A stretch of 64,000 nt of DNA, from the NCBI GenBank assembly GCA_000697055.1, contig JNDT01002254.1, positions 20,001 to 84,000 of the forward strand, written 5' to 3'. Below the pieces are notes generated by a model. The model had not been told where the DNA came from, made no database searches, and saw only the letters and a program-made list of their open reading frames with translations. Numbering within the stretch: the stretch's first letter is position 1; each line of letters begins with the position of its first letter. The stretch comes from Saksenaea vasiformis B4078 (taxonomy: Eukaryota > Mucoromycota > Mucoromycetes > Mucorales > Saksenaeaceae). Of the stretch, positions 24,944-35,738 are shown one piece after another. A program made the translations under genes and the position numbers.

Positions 24944-26232
24944 CTACAACAGTTCCCAAGCGACACACAGAGCGCCTGCTAAAAGGCTTGGCCAGTAGCT
25001 TGCAGGGCTCATCGACATTGCACTGCTATCGTCACCGTTTCCAACCCTCAAGCCTGACTTTGGTCTCGCGACGCCACTCTTACACATGAAGGAATTCCCT
25101 TTGATAACGCCATTCTTTAGCCGGTTCATCTCGTCACATGAAAACCGTGTGCTTGAGGTCTGCACATTGAGTCCTCCTCGGACCTACGAATAGAAGATCA
25201 AAATCATACATGTTGTACTTTCATTGTAACCTACATCATTGAGGTGAGGCAATTGGATATCGTCAAAAGAACCTGTAAGATCCAGAGTGCCATCCACCTC
25301 TTCCAGTGACGGGAAGGCATCTACAATACTGAGATCGGTGTTTCCTCCTAACGATAGAGCACCACCTAGATGCTGAAGTTGAGGCATCGATAGGTTACCA
25401 AGGTGTGCATTGTTTGACAACGTCAATGTGCCAGCGATGTCAGTCAACTTCGGGAGAGATAAGGAGGAGAACGTGTTGGAGATGAAGGATATATCTCCAG
25501 AAATGCGTGCCAAATTACTGAAGTCGATGCCCGCCAAGTTTCGGAAGGATCCATCATTCAGCATCATCAGGGAGGAAAACTAATTTACATTGTTATTGTT
25601 AGCTTACAACCGAAAACGAAACAAAACAAAAAAATGCTCCGAGGACATACATCGAGATTTAATGCTTGCGAATTGGCCGTGACGGTGAGAGACCCTCTTA
25701 ATTGCGTTAGGTTGCCAACGGCAAGATTCTTTAGATAAATGTTGTTCGAGATCACCATCTCGTTCATCGATGACAATTTTAATCCGATAATCTGGGTAAC
25801 TGTCGTATCCGTAACCGTGAATTTATCGGCCTGACTTAAACCGGCCGAGAAACTAAGAAGATTCAGTGCAGGGTGAATAGAAATTTCAAAAGAACGCAGA
25901 GCTGCCAGTTTTCTCATATCCAACGTATTCAGCAGCTTGTTGTTATGAAGTCGGATCATGCCATTCACCGCTTCAAGAGATGCCAGTGTCACGCGTGTCA
26001 ATGCGCTATTATCGCTAATGATAAGATCGCCCTCTAGTAACTCGATGCCTTCTAGTTTGATGTCTGTAGCCCCGGTGTTTTCAATGGTGATGACACCTTT
26101 GTACGTTTTGCACGACTTGACGGCGTCCAGTTCGTTTTGCGACCCAGCTTTTAGATCGCCGATACAGCCTGCAGTGACATGAGCGAGATTATAAAGCAAA
26201 ATGAAAACGACGAAACGTGGGTGAATAACCAT
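24944..26232 (-). CDS. Ecm33/Sps2-like GPI-anchored cell wall protein
   Basis: Three exons give a secreted protein of the fungal Ecm33/Sps2 leucine-rich, receptor-L-domain family, needed for wall integrity in yeasts. The start is the ATG at 26232, giving a good signal peptide (FVVFILLYNLAHVTAG). CIGDLKAGSQNELDAVKSCK and YKGVITIENTGATDI follow, typical of the family N-terminus. Short beta-helix-like repeats come next: LEGDLIISDNSALTRVTLAS, LTDIAGTLTLSNNAHLGNLS, LGGALSLGGNTDLSIVDAF. The last exon has two Cys in RFSCDEMNRLKNG...FMCKSG, then a Ser-rich stretch and a C-terminal hydrophobic segment (WPSLLAGALCVAWELL) consistent with GPI attachment. An upstream in-frame ATG at 26313 would bury the signal peptide and is less likely. 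Confidence 0.85.
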
Positions 26233-26383
26233 GGTGTATAGAAGAAAGAAAAACGAAGTAAAACGGAAAGAGATCCAGCACTTTGAATATCCAGCGTGCC
26301 AGGTTGGTATCAAAATTGCCGTGCAAATACGCGCGCTCTTTTTTGAGCTGCTTGTTTCTTCGGAGCAACATGTTTATAGTATA

Positions 26384-27176
26384 CTAGTTCTTGAGTAAGT
26401 AATCCTGGATATTTGTCTGTCTAGTCTTTGATTGCTGCGCATACTGCTGAAGCGCTGCGAGGAAAGTGTTCATTGTCACTCCGCTGCGATTGTCTACATG
26501 TACAAAGTGGACGCCAAGGGATCTCACTTCGGCGTTACGACGTTCATCATCAAAGAACAGCATCTCGCTACAGTCGATACCAGATTCTTTTTGTAATGCC
26601 TTGAAATGCCGCAGTTTACTAGTTGGATAGATCTCCATGTAATCTATCAGGTCATACAGAGTTGCGTCGAGCTGAGGCACACGGAAAAGTCGCAAAGCCG
26701 CCCGCGCCCTGTGTTGCATATGTCAGAACAAAGTTTTCCTCTGCTATAATCCTTACCAGTCAGGTGTGCTTGTTCGAGAGGCAATCGCGATTTTCGTATC
26801 AGGCCATGAGCGAATGAGCGCAAAAATGGCTGTCATATGTTTGAACAGTTGCAGTTTCTCTCCGTACCTAATGTCAACCGATCAGTGCCGACGGCAATTT
26901 AAAAAAGGAAAACAGATCTTACTTGTTGATCAACGAGTTCTCTGCTTCATCAAAAACATAGGGTGGGCCTAATACAAAGGCTCACGATTATGAACAAATC
27001 GATGGAGACGACATCCTTACCATACGTGGAATCGATCCTATCAGTCCTAATATGAGAAGCGCAATCGCAATCATTTTGCTTACTTACCATTCAGGCCAAA
27101 TGGTATAATCGAGATCAAACACGATAAGTTTTGGCAATACCGTCGGGATCTCTTTCTGGTGCTGTTCCTGAACCAT
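26384..27176 (-). CDS. HAD-family phosphatase, MDP-1 like
   Basis: Small HAD-superfamily hydrolase similar to magnesium-dependent phosphatase 1. The start exon encodes KLIVFDLDYTIWPEW; the nucleophile motif DLDYTIWP is characteristic of the group. Short following exons give TYG, GPPYVFDEAENSLINK, YGEKLQLFKHMTAIFALIRS and WPDTKIAIASRTSTPD (motif II). The last exon has MLFFDDERRNAEVRSLGVHF, which holds the acidic motif IV. Family members act on fructosamine-6-phosphates or protein tyrosine phosphate in vitro; the physiological substrate here is unknown. The C-terminus ends in a helix and IQDYLLKN. At least four exons; predicted length is near 200 residues, as usual for the family. Confidence 0.82.
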
Positions 27177-27442
27177 GGTTAAGCTGCGGCAGGTACCAAC
27201 GTCGCCGTTTTAACAAGCTGGACTTCGTTGCGAGCATAGCCACAGATGCGTGTGCCTAAATATAGCTCTTATGGACGCTGAGGATGATATGTATACGTCG
27301 AAGACACTGGAGCAACTTTGCTTACAACGCTATATTCCTTGATCATTGCTACTCTCTATGTACAGATTGAAGAGGAACAAGCTAGTTTGACAACGATGCA
27401 AGTCAGTAGAACATCTATAATATATGATCCCTCTTCTTGAAG

Positions 27443-29796
27443 TCATACATAACAGCATTCGCTACGGTAAGGTGGAACATTAAATCTCTCGGCTAAAACT
27501 ACGTATGATGTCAATAACAAAATATCTCTGTAGCACTCTGGACTATCCGTCGCTGTGAAGTTTTTCTTGGTTTCTTCCACCGCTTCCCAACTGATAAAAC
27601 CGAGATTCTCGATGTTCTCCTTAGTCAACTTGGTTTCCATTAGTCTCAGCGTAGCTGGATCTCCGCCTTTAGCCGATGGAGCAAGAAAAGGGTGTTTCTT
27701 CCGTTTGTACAGCTCATCTGTGATAAAAGGTCGAACTGCCTCCTTCAAAATCCACTACATCCCCATGTCAGTTAACCCGACTTGAAGGAAACAAATTCTT
27801 GCCTTTTCATTAAATTCACCGGTCTTTGTAATTTGTATCTTGACGGAGCTAGAGAGCAGGTTAACACTGGATGACAGAAGCCGTTCTAAGGACATACGGT
27901 GGAAGATTGTTTACATATTCACATAGATAGTGGTCTAGAAATGGCGTTCGAGCCTCCACTGAATGCGCCATTTCGCTTCGATCTCCAAGAGAGTTACATA
28001 GGTAGTTGGGCAAAAAGGTACGGGTATCCACGTACTTTTGCCACGGATAGACTGTTATTAGTCATCCTCCATCCTGATTTTCCTTTGACTTACCAAAGAC
28101 GTATGAAGTGGATGCCACTTTGTTCGTGCTTTATATCTAGCAATACCATTAAGACAGTTGGCCATACTGAGGCTAGGGCTGGGTGCACCATAGGACGCTT
28201 TCAACTGGATGGGATATAGCCCTGGGGAAAGGGAACAGCGTAGCCCAATAGAGGTATGGAAACTGGTGTTGTTGAGCATGGCCTGCAGTCTTCTATCCGA
28301 ACTGGTTGATTTTTCTCTCATCGCTCCCCACTTCTGATGCCGAACAGTTTCGCTGAAGCGAAGCTCTTGAGGAGATGCCAGGTCGGGCTCAACGCAGTAA
28401 TCCTGTTGAAATGGGAGATAACCTGCGAAATGTTCGTCGGAACCTTCGCCTGTGAGAACCACCTTGTATCCGTTTTCACGGACAAGTTTGGATAATAAAA
28501 ATTTTCCAGGTGCGTTCATGTTCAATTGTGGTGCCTCTGCATGCCAAACCGTATCGTCGAACGCATCCACAAGATCATCTGGTGTCACCGTTAATTTGTG
28601 GAATACTGCATTGCAAAAAGCAGCTGTTCTCTCAGCAATAGGACCTTCATCATACTCATTACCGCCTAACGTATGTGTAACTTGAGTGAATCCTTTTGGG
28701 TTTTTTTTTCATTTTAGGCTCTTTACAATTACCTTCAAAAGAAATTGAAAACGCATGAACGCGTGCTTGTGGATCCTTTTCTCGGAGAAGATGAGTGGCA
28801 ATACCTGCCATCGATGCACTGTCAATTCCTCCACTTAAATATATACCCAGTGGAACATCAGCCCTTAAACGAAGTCGTACAGCTTCTATCAAGCGGTCGC
28901 GGACACCTTGAACCATCTCTTCAACACTCCTCTTCTCAAGAATTCTTTTATCTGGATAATCTGCATCCCAGTAAGGTTGCACCTCAATAGTTCCTGATGA
29001 GGTCGCTGTGAGATAGTGTGCTGGTGGAAGCTATGGTAACGACATGTTAGTTTGCCATTTTTCATGTGTCACATAACCTTGTAAACGCCTCGGAAGCATG
29101 TCCTTTGGTCGGTGAGACTGCCATTATTCAAGATACTGTCGATATCCCATTCCGGCGACCATCCTAACGGAAGAAATGCCTTCATCTCGCTTGCAAGGAG
29201 CAATGTGTCATTGACAACAGTGTAATACAATGGTTTAATTCCGAAACGATCTCGAGCAGCTACAAGCGTTTTCGTTGTGTCATCCCAGATACAGATGGAA
29301 AATTCTCCTCGAAGATGGTCTACGAAAGACAAACCATAATCTTCATACCTAGAAGGAACGCATTGTTGACAAATCGTTTCTTCTAGAGTGGTATACTTAC
29401 AGGTGAACAGCGATTTCACTATCGGTCTTTGTCTTAAACGTATGTCCTTGATCTTTGAGTTCCTCGGTGATCCTTTCATAACCGTATAGTTCACCGTTGA
29501 CTACAGCAAAAACACTGCCATCTTCATTGGAGATCGGTTGCCGACCTCCCTTCAGATCGATGATGGATAACCGCACATGTCCTAATCCTAACCACCAACG
29601 CATCAAAACCGCTTTCCTGATGGATTTCAAATACTTTACCACAGCGACCGTCAGGGGAGACATATTCGCCGCAAGAATCGGGGCCACGATGGTGCAAAGT
29701 TTCAAGCGACGCGCCAATATCGAGACATGGATAGGAATGACAAGTATTCTCGCGGCTTGGGGAATCAAAATGAAAGTAAGCCGAGAATCCACACAT
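27443..29796 (-). CDS. asparagine synthase (glutamine-hydrolysing)-like, copy 1
   Basis: Class II glutamine amidotransferase fused to an ATP-dependent synthetase domain. Eight exons (29796-29640, 29587-29401, 29348-29078, 29030-28733, 28665-28094, 28034-27898, 27848-27803, 27754-27443) sum to 659 codons without a break. The nucleophile is Cys2 (MCGFSAYFHF). HHRGPDSCGEYVSPDG and LGHVRLSIIDLKGG mark the glutaminase, YLSGGIDSASMAG the pyrophosphate loop, and LTGEGSDEHFAGY, EMAHSVEARTPFLDH and EAVRPFITDELYKRKKHPF the synthetase domain. At about 660 residues it belongs to the longer AsnB-like group rather than canonical Asn1/Asn2 (~570), so the physiological acceptor is uncertain. The intron at 27755-27802 starts with GC. 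Relative to copy 2 it lacks about 12 residues near MREKSTSSDRR. Confidence 0.9.
28419..28982. repeat. near-identical block shared with second Asn synthase gene
   Basis: About 564 bases appear identical by eye to 34361-34924. They cover parts of two exons and the intron between them. Identity drops abruptly on both sides: the left flank differs at many positions (TCCTGTTGAAATGGGAGA versus TCCCGTTCAAATATGGAG), and so does the right flank (GATGAGGTCGCTGTG versus GACGAAGTAGCTTTA). Confidence 0.85.
29172..29433. repeat. second near-identical block shared with Asn synthase copy 2
   Basis: About 262 bases appear identical by eye to 35113-35374. They include the whole intron at 29349-29400. The flanks differ at scattered sites, e.g. 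GTCTTAAACGTATGTCC versus GTCTTGAACATATGTCC on the right. Confidence 0.8.
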
Positions 29797-32700
29797 GGCT
29801 TGTGTCCAGGTGATGGTCAGTGATTTTTATACCTTTAAAAATAAGCTCTCAAAAAGAAAAGTAGTTGGCGCCATTTTTAACGGTGTGTGATCGACGCTTT
29901 AATTCTCATCAGCCTTCGGAAAAATAAGGAACCTAAAACAAAGGACAGCGGTACTAGTTTATATGCCCTTTTTTTTTTAATGAGATAGCTATATGATCCT
30001 TCTGCATATGCAATACGAGAAATTAACCCTGCAAACGCAAGCATCTAACCGCGTTGGTCTACGTAGTTAATTAAGCCAGGGTAATGCGTTGACTATATAC
30101 CAGATAGTACATCCTAGAAGCTTACATTTGCATTAAGCAAAAGGTGTTCTTCCGCATGATTTTTATCAACAACGGGAAAACGTTTGTACTTGTTGCAAAA
30201 ATGAATTCCAGCTAGAAGTGAGAACGTAAGCTAATCCGCGTCGAGGATGATTGGTTTGTCCGCCAGGAGGTAGTTGTGTAACCTGTTTGCTTTTTCATTC
30301 AAGGAAAAGCTATTGCATCCGGTTTAAATCGCATTGGCGGCTTTACCCACATAAGTACAGGCGACGTAAAGCTTCTAAAGAGATGTATATAATGGCTCTT
30401 CCAACAACCTCCTGGGGCAATTGTGGCTGATCAAAGGTCATGTATTACAGAATTTGTTACATTTTTCTCACTGGACACCAGACCTTTGTATAACTGTTGG
30501 CTTCATACATTGTTTTCGGAAAGTAAAGCCAGGGAAAAGCGTTGCAATATAGAAATACATAACATTGTGATGCCTGACCGAATTAAACTTATATATTCGT
30601 CGTATCCGCCCAAAATGTTCAAGCATAAGTTTGCATGCGTATTTATTAGTCCTTGCAAGCCGCAGTTTGAAAATGCTCTAATGTTATCTTCCTATCCTAT
30701 GTTTACGCAAAAATATCTGATCTCCCATGTCCAGCACAAAATAAACTGGCCGCAAGCTTGAGCAGTTAGATAATAACTTCTTTGATATCAATCCAAACGT
30801 TGTCTTGCTGAGTAAAACTATTGCTAACAGAAAAAGATGACAAAAGAATTATCAGCTCAATTTTATGACCTGAGGACCTTAAACATTGAGATCATCGCTG
30901 TCATATTTGAGTAAGTTTAACAACAGCAAAACGGGCCCTTTGAGACTTTCAGGCCCCCTCATTTCGTTCAGTTTGTCTGCCTACTTATATCTACTCGGTC
31001 TTTTCCGGATTCAGATTTTAGTGAACATTATTCTCAGTGATAGGTGCTTACGATAGTAATTACTGGGTAGCAGTGACCTCATTGTCAATGATGTTGATGA
31101 TGTCTCTCCGACTTGGAAGATGATGCATAATCGGTGTCCCAACATACTTTTTATTGAATCATTTTTTACGCTACTCTAAATAAAATCTTATGCCTCTGAA
31201 GAACATAGTTTGCACTAAAGAAGAATTGAATATGCGGTGGTTAGTACATTAATTTCACATCAGAAGATTAATCAACTTACGTGAACTTGGTCTCCCCAGT
31301 GGACGCAAAACTTATTCAAGCAGCGTAAAAACTAACTCATGGTTAGTAAATGAAAGGTCCTTTGCTGTCTTCTACTGACCCCTGAAGGGCAATTCCGTGG
31401 TGACACAGGGACCCAACCCCGCACCGAAGCGGTGGGGTGGATGGAGGGTGGTGGTCGGTGTCTAGGAGCGGCCGATTGTGAGACGATCTGCAGAGAACTT
31501 GAAGCGATCCAGCGTCTGGCGATCTGTCACGAAAAAAAAATTTAGTGATGCTGAGTAGGATAACGTTTACTTACTTAAGTGGTGAACGTTGGTTACAAAC
31601 ACGGCCAAGACGGTTCGCGACGGAGGTCATGCAGCCTCAACAAGAGACAGAAAACATGAATAATCTTGCAGGTGTAGTGTATTGACATCCTTACCGGGGA
31701 TGTTAAAGAGTAACAGAGCCGAAGAATAAAAAATAATTCATGCGTCTCTTCAAGTACGGATGATTCTGGTATGAGCTCATCATGAAACATTTCTATACCT
31801 TGTGATAACGTGTACAGAAACTGCTACTGATGCAATGAATCATCTCAACTTCAAAAGAACGTACTGCTTTTGGTGGAACATTTTCCTTTCTTAGGGCATT
31901 TTTAGGCTTTCAAACAGAGAAATCCATCACTGTAAATATGAATTACTCTAACGCGAACTGCGATTATCCAAACGTGAACTGTTCATTGCACGGACGTAAA
32001 GATACCCACTTCAAAACGCATACTTCATCTGGAAGTAGCGCCGAGTAATTTCGAATAGACGCAGAATCATAGGAAAAATCCTGTAAAAGAGCTAACTGCG
32101 AATGGGAATATGTTAACCCCGATCTTCCTGTTATGGAGCACATTTCGATAGGGTGGATGCTGTGAAGGCCCATACATACCACAGTTACCATTGTTAGCAA
32201 GTCCTCAAGAGAAAACAAGGTTCTGATGGAAGAACAGAGCGATGTTGTGCCTGGTAAGCCCCGTACTACTTAAATGTTGCCCATTTGGACAAGAACGATC
32301 TGTCAGCCTGCATATACGTGTACTAACAAGAACAGAAAAACTAGTACGGTAAAGGTGCAGTTCTCCGTAGAAGTGTTCCGAGGCTGTGATAAAAAGCGAA
32401 CTATTTCTGCAAGCACCAGGAACGTCTTTTATTAGATGACAATGCAGCGCAGGACATTCCTGTTGGCAAATGCTGAAAAAGCTGGGCTGCAACGCTCCTA
32501 TTAAATAAGCATTTCCAGCGCAGTCATGACAACACGCAGGAGAAATATTGTCTTAAGGCGAGTGAAGACTGCTGTGGCGTGGTCACTTCAGATACCTGTC
32601 ATTTCCACATAAAAAACTGACTTCTTTAGCTTGAATTGCTATAGATAATGACAACTGGAGCAAGATTGATAGAAAAACAAATCATATCTACCTGTAAGGC

Positions 32701-33347
32701 CGACAAAACTAGTTAGATTTAATCCATTCTAGACAATAACCCAGCCACAATCAATAGAAGATACTTTAGAATAAATTTGAAAGCTCACCACCGAGCCTAG
32801 AAGAGACAACGCGTTAGGTTAAAGCTGAGAGCCAATCACAGACCTTAGAGAAAAGAAAAGTTTCGACATAGTCTCCGCAGAATCTCCATAACGTGCGTAA
32901 TTCGCCTCCAAAATACTAAGCAAAGCAGTCAGAAATTAGATGACTTCTTCCTGCAGTAGGGTACGGTACTTTCTGGCAGTGCGCACTGACCAGCTTTGTT
33001 TCTAACGTTGTAGTTGTCCGATGCAATGTGTAATTTGCCCAACTCGAATTCATCTTGGTATCCACAATGAAGTTGAATTTTTGTATTTGAAGGTGGAGGC
33101 ATATCAACGCGATAGAAGCATAAAAAGCGCACACGCCGGTTTGTAAGATTGGATTCATGATACGCCTAAGCATAGATCTTATGGACTTTTGCAATATAAT
33201 CACGATCGCAACGCTAAGCAGCGTAGTTTGATAAACTATGTCCCTTGGTCATGTTATTTTCGATATGCAGACAGCAGAAAAACGTGCTAGCTTACTGCTA
33301 TGCAAGGTAGTATATCGTTTATAACATATGAGCTACCTTGCTTAAAA
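29797..33347. other. spacer between tandem Asn synthase genes
   Basis: About 3.5 kb without a recognisable gene. The first ~150 bases upstream of copy 1 resemble the matching region upstream of copy 2 (both have AAGCTCT followed by an AAAGAAA run), so the duplication included some promoter. Bases 31140-32005 are repeat copy D. Frames up to 112 codons (e.g. 30423-30761) show no motif. The last ~50 bases resemble the 3' flank of copy 1. Confidence 0.55.
31140..32005 (-). repeat. dispersed inverted-end repeat, copy D
   Basis: In reverse orientation this carries the family's middle (AATGCCCTAAGAAAGGAAAA; GTACTTGAAGAGACGCATGA), core (CCCCGGTAAGGATGTCAAT) and tail (ATTTAGAGTAGCGTAAAAA). A GC-rich insert (about 31380-31540) with an inverted ACCG/CGGT stem sits between core and tail; copy B has a GC-rich insert in the same relative place. 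A second end motif, CTTATTCAAGCAGCGTAAAA at about 31311-31330, faces the tail, making a short ~170 bp unit bounded by inverted ends. Confidence 0.65.
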
Positions 33348-35738
33348 TCATACATCACAACAACATTCGCTACTGTAGCGAGGAACGTGGAATCTCTCAG
33401 CTAGAACTACATAGGAAGCCAATAACAAAATATTTCCGTAACACTCTGGACTATCCGTTGCGATGAATTTTTTCTTGGTTTCTTCCACCGCTTCCCAGCT
33501 GATAAATCCGAGGTTTTCGATATTCTCCTTAGTCAACTTGGTTTCCATTAGTCTCAGTGTAGCTGAATCTCCGCCTTTAGCTAATGGAGCAAGGAAAGGA
33601 TGTTTCTTCCGCTTGTACATTTCATCTGTGATAAAAGGCCGGACTGCCTCCCTCAAAACCCACTGCACATCTATGTCAGTCAACGCGACTTGAAAGAAAT
33701 AAAACTCTTGCCTTTTCATTAAATTCACCAGTCTCTGTGGTTCGTAACTTGATGGCGCTAAAGGGCAGGTTAACCCTGAAAGACAGAGAATGCTTTAAAG
33801 ACATACGGTGGAAGATTGTTTACATATTCGCATAGATAGTGATCTAGAAATGGCGTTCGAGCCTCCACTGAATGTGCCATTTCGCTTCGATCTCCAAGGG
33901 AATTACATAGGTAGTTAGGCAAAAAGGTACGGGCAACCACGTACTTTTGCCATGAAGAGGTCATTGTTAGTCATCCTTCATTCTGATTTTTTTTTCATTT
34001 ACCAAAGACGTATGGAGCGGATGCCACTCTGTTCGTGCCTTACGTCTAGCAATACCGTTAAGACCATCGGCAATACTAAGGCCAGGGGTGAGTCCGCCAT
34101 AAGCCGCTTTCAACTGAGTGGAGAATAGTCCAGGGGAAAGGGAAAAGAACATGCTAACAGAAGTATGGGAACCAGTGTTATTAAGTATGGTCCGCAGTTT
34201 TTTCTTTATAGCACTCGACTTTATGGGATCTAGCGAGTCTGTACCGGTCCACTTTTCCCTCATTGCTTCCCATTTTTGCTGTCTGACAGTTTCACTGAAA
34301 TGAAGCTCTTGTGGGGACGCCAGGTCGGGCTCAACGCAGTAGTCCCGTTCAAATATGGAGTAACCTGCGAAATGTTCGTCGGAACCTTCGCCTGTGAGAA
34401 CCACCTTGTATCCGTTTTCACGGACAAGTTTGGATAATAAAAATTTTCCAGGTGCGTTCATGTTCAATTGTGGTGCCTCTGCATGCCAAACCGTATCGTC
34501 GAACGCATCCACAAGATCATCTGGTGTCACCGTTAATTTGTGGAATACTGCATTGCAAAAAGCAGCTGTTCTCTCAGCAATAGGACCTTCATCATACTCA
34601 TTACCGCCTAACGTATGTGTAACTTGAGTGAATCCTTTTGGGTTTTTTTTTCATTTTAGGCTCTTTACAATTACCTTCAAAAGAAATTGAAAACGCATGA
34701 ACGCGTGCTTGTGGATCCTTTTCTCGGAGAAGATGAGTGGCAATACCTGCCATCGATGCACTGTCAATTCCTCCACTTAAATATATACCCAGTGGAACAT
34801 CAGCCCTTAAACGAAGTCGTACAGCTTCTATCAAGCGGTCGCGGACACCTTGAACCATCTCTTCAACACTCCTCTTCTCAAGAATTCTTTTATCTGGATA
34901 ATCTGCATCCCAGTAAGGTTGCACTTCAATAGTTCCTGACGAAGTAGCTTTAAGGTAGTGCGCAGGCGGAAGCTACGGCATGACATGTCAGTTTGCCATT
35001 TTTCATGTGTCACATAACCTTGTAAACGCCTTGAAAGCATGTCCTTTGATCAGTAAGACTCCCACTGTCCAAGATACTATTGATATCCCATCCTGGCGAC
35101 CATCCTAACAGAAGAAATGCCTTCATCTCGCTTGCAAGGAGCAATGTGTCATTGACAACAGTGTAATACAATGGTTTAATTCCGAAACGATCTCGAGCAG
35201 CTACAAGCGTTTTCGTTGTGTCATCCCAGATACAGATGGAAAATTCTCCTCGAAGATGGTCTACGAAAGACAAACCATAATCTTCATACCTAGAAGGAAC
35301 GCATTGTTGACAAATCGTTTCTTCTAGAGTGGTATACTTACAGGTGAACAGCGATTTCACTATCGGTCTTTGTCTTGAACATATGTCCTTGATCTTTGAG
35401 TTCCTCGGTAATCCTTTCGTAGTCGTATAGTTCACCGTTGACTACAGCAACGACGCTGCCGTCTTCATTGAAGATCGGTTGCTGACCTCCCTTCAGATCG
35501 ATGACGGATAACCGCACATGTCCTAACCCTATGTACCAACGCATCAAAAACCGCTTTGCCGATGGATTTCAAGTATTTTACCACAGCGACCGTCAGGGGA
35601 GACATATTTGCCGCAAGAATCAGGACCACGATGATGCAAAAGTTCCAGTGCTGCGCTCAGATCCAAGTGTGGACCGCTGCTACGACCACTGCCGTGCTTC
35701 GAGGAATCGAAGTGGAAGTAAGCTGAAAATCCGCACAT
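33348..35738 (-). CDS. asparagine synthase (glutamine-hydrolysing)-like, copy 2
   Basis: Tandem paralogue of the gene at 27443-29796, same strand, same exon plan. Cys2 (MCGFSAYFHF), HHRGPDSCGKYVSPDG, LGHVRLSVIDLKGG, LSGGIDSASMAG, LTGEGSDEHFAGY, EMAHSVEARTPFLDH and EAVRPFITDEMYKRKKHPF are all present, so it should be catalytically competent. Compared with copy 1, an extra segment (DSLDPIKSSAIKKKLRT) lies in the synthetase domain, and the termini differ at many residues, while the middle of the protein is identical. The junction HTSL-YVVARTFLPNYL needs an acceptor inside TGGCAAAAG, shared with copy 1. The penultimate intron also begins with GC. Both genes look intact, so the pair is either functionally diverged at its ends or kept similar in its centre by conversion. 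Confidence 0.9.

Noticed and set aside
33955..34020. Apparent loss of a splice acceptor in Asn synthase copy 2
   Set aside because: Using the AG inside TGGCAAAAG gives HTSL-YVVARTFLPNYL in copy 2 and HTSL-YVDTRTFLPNYL in copy 1, both in frame.
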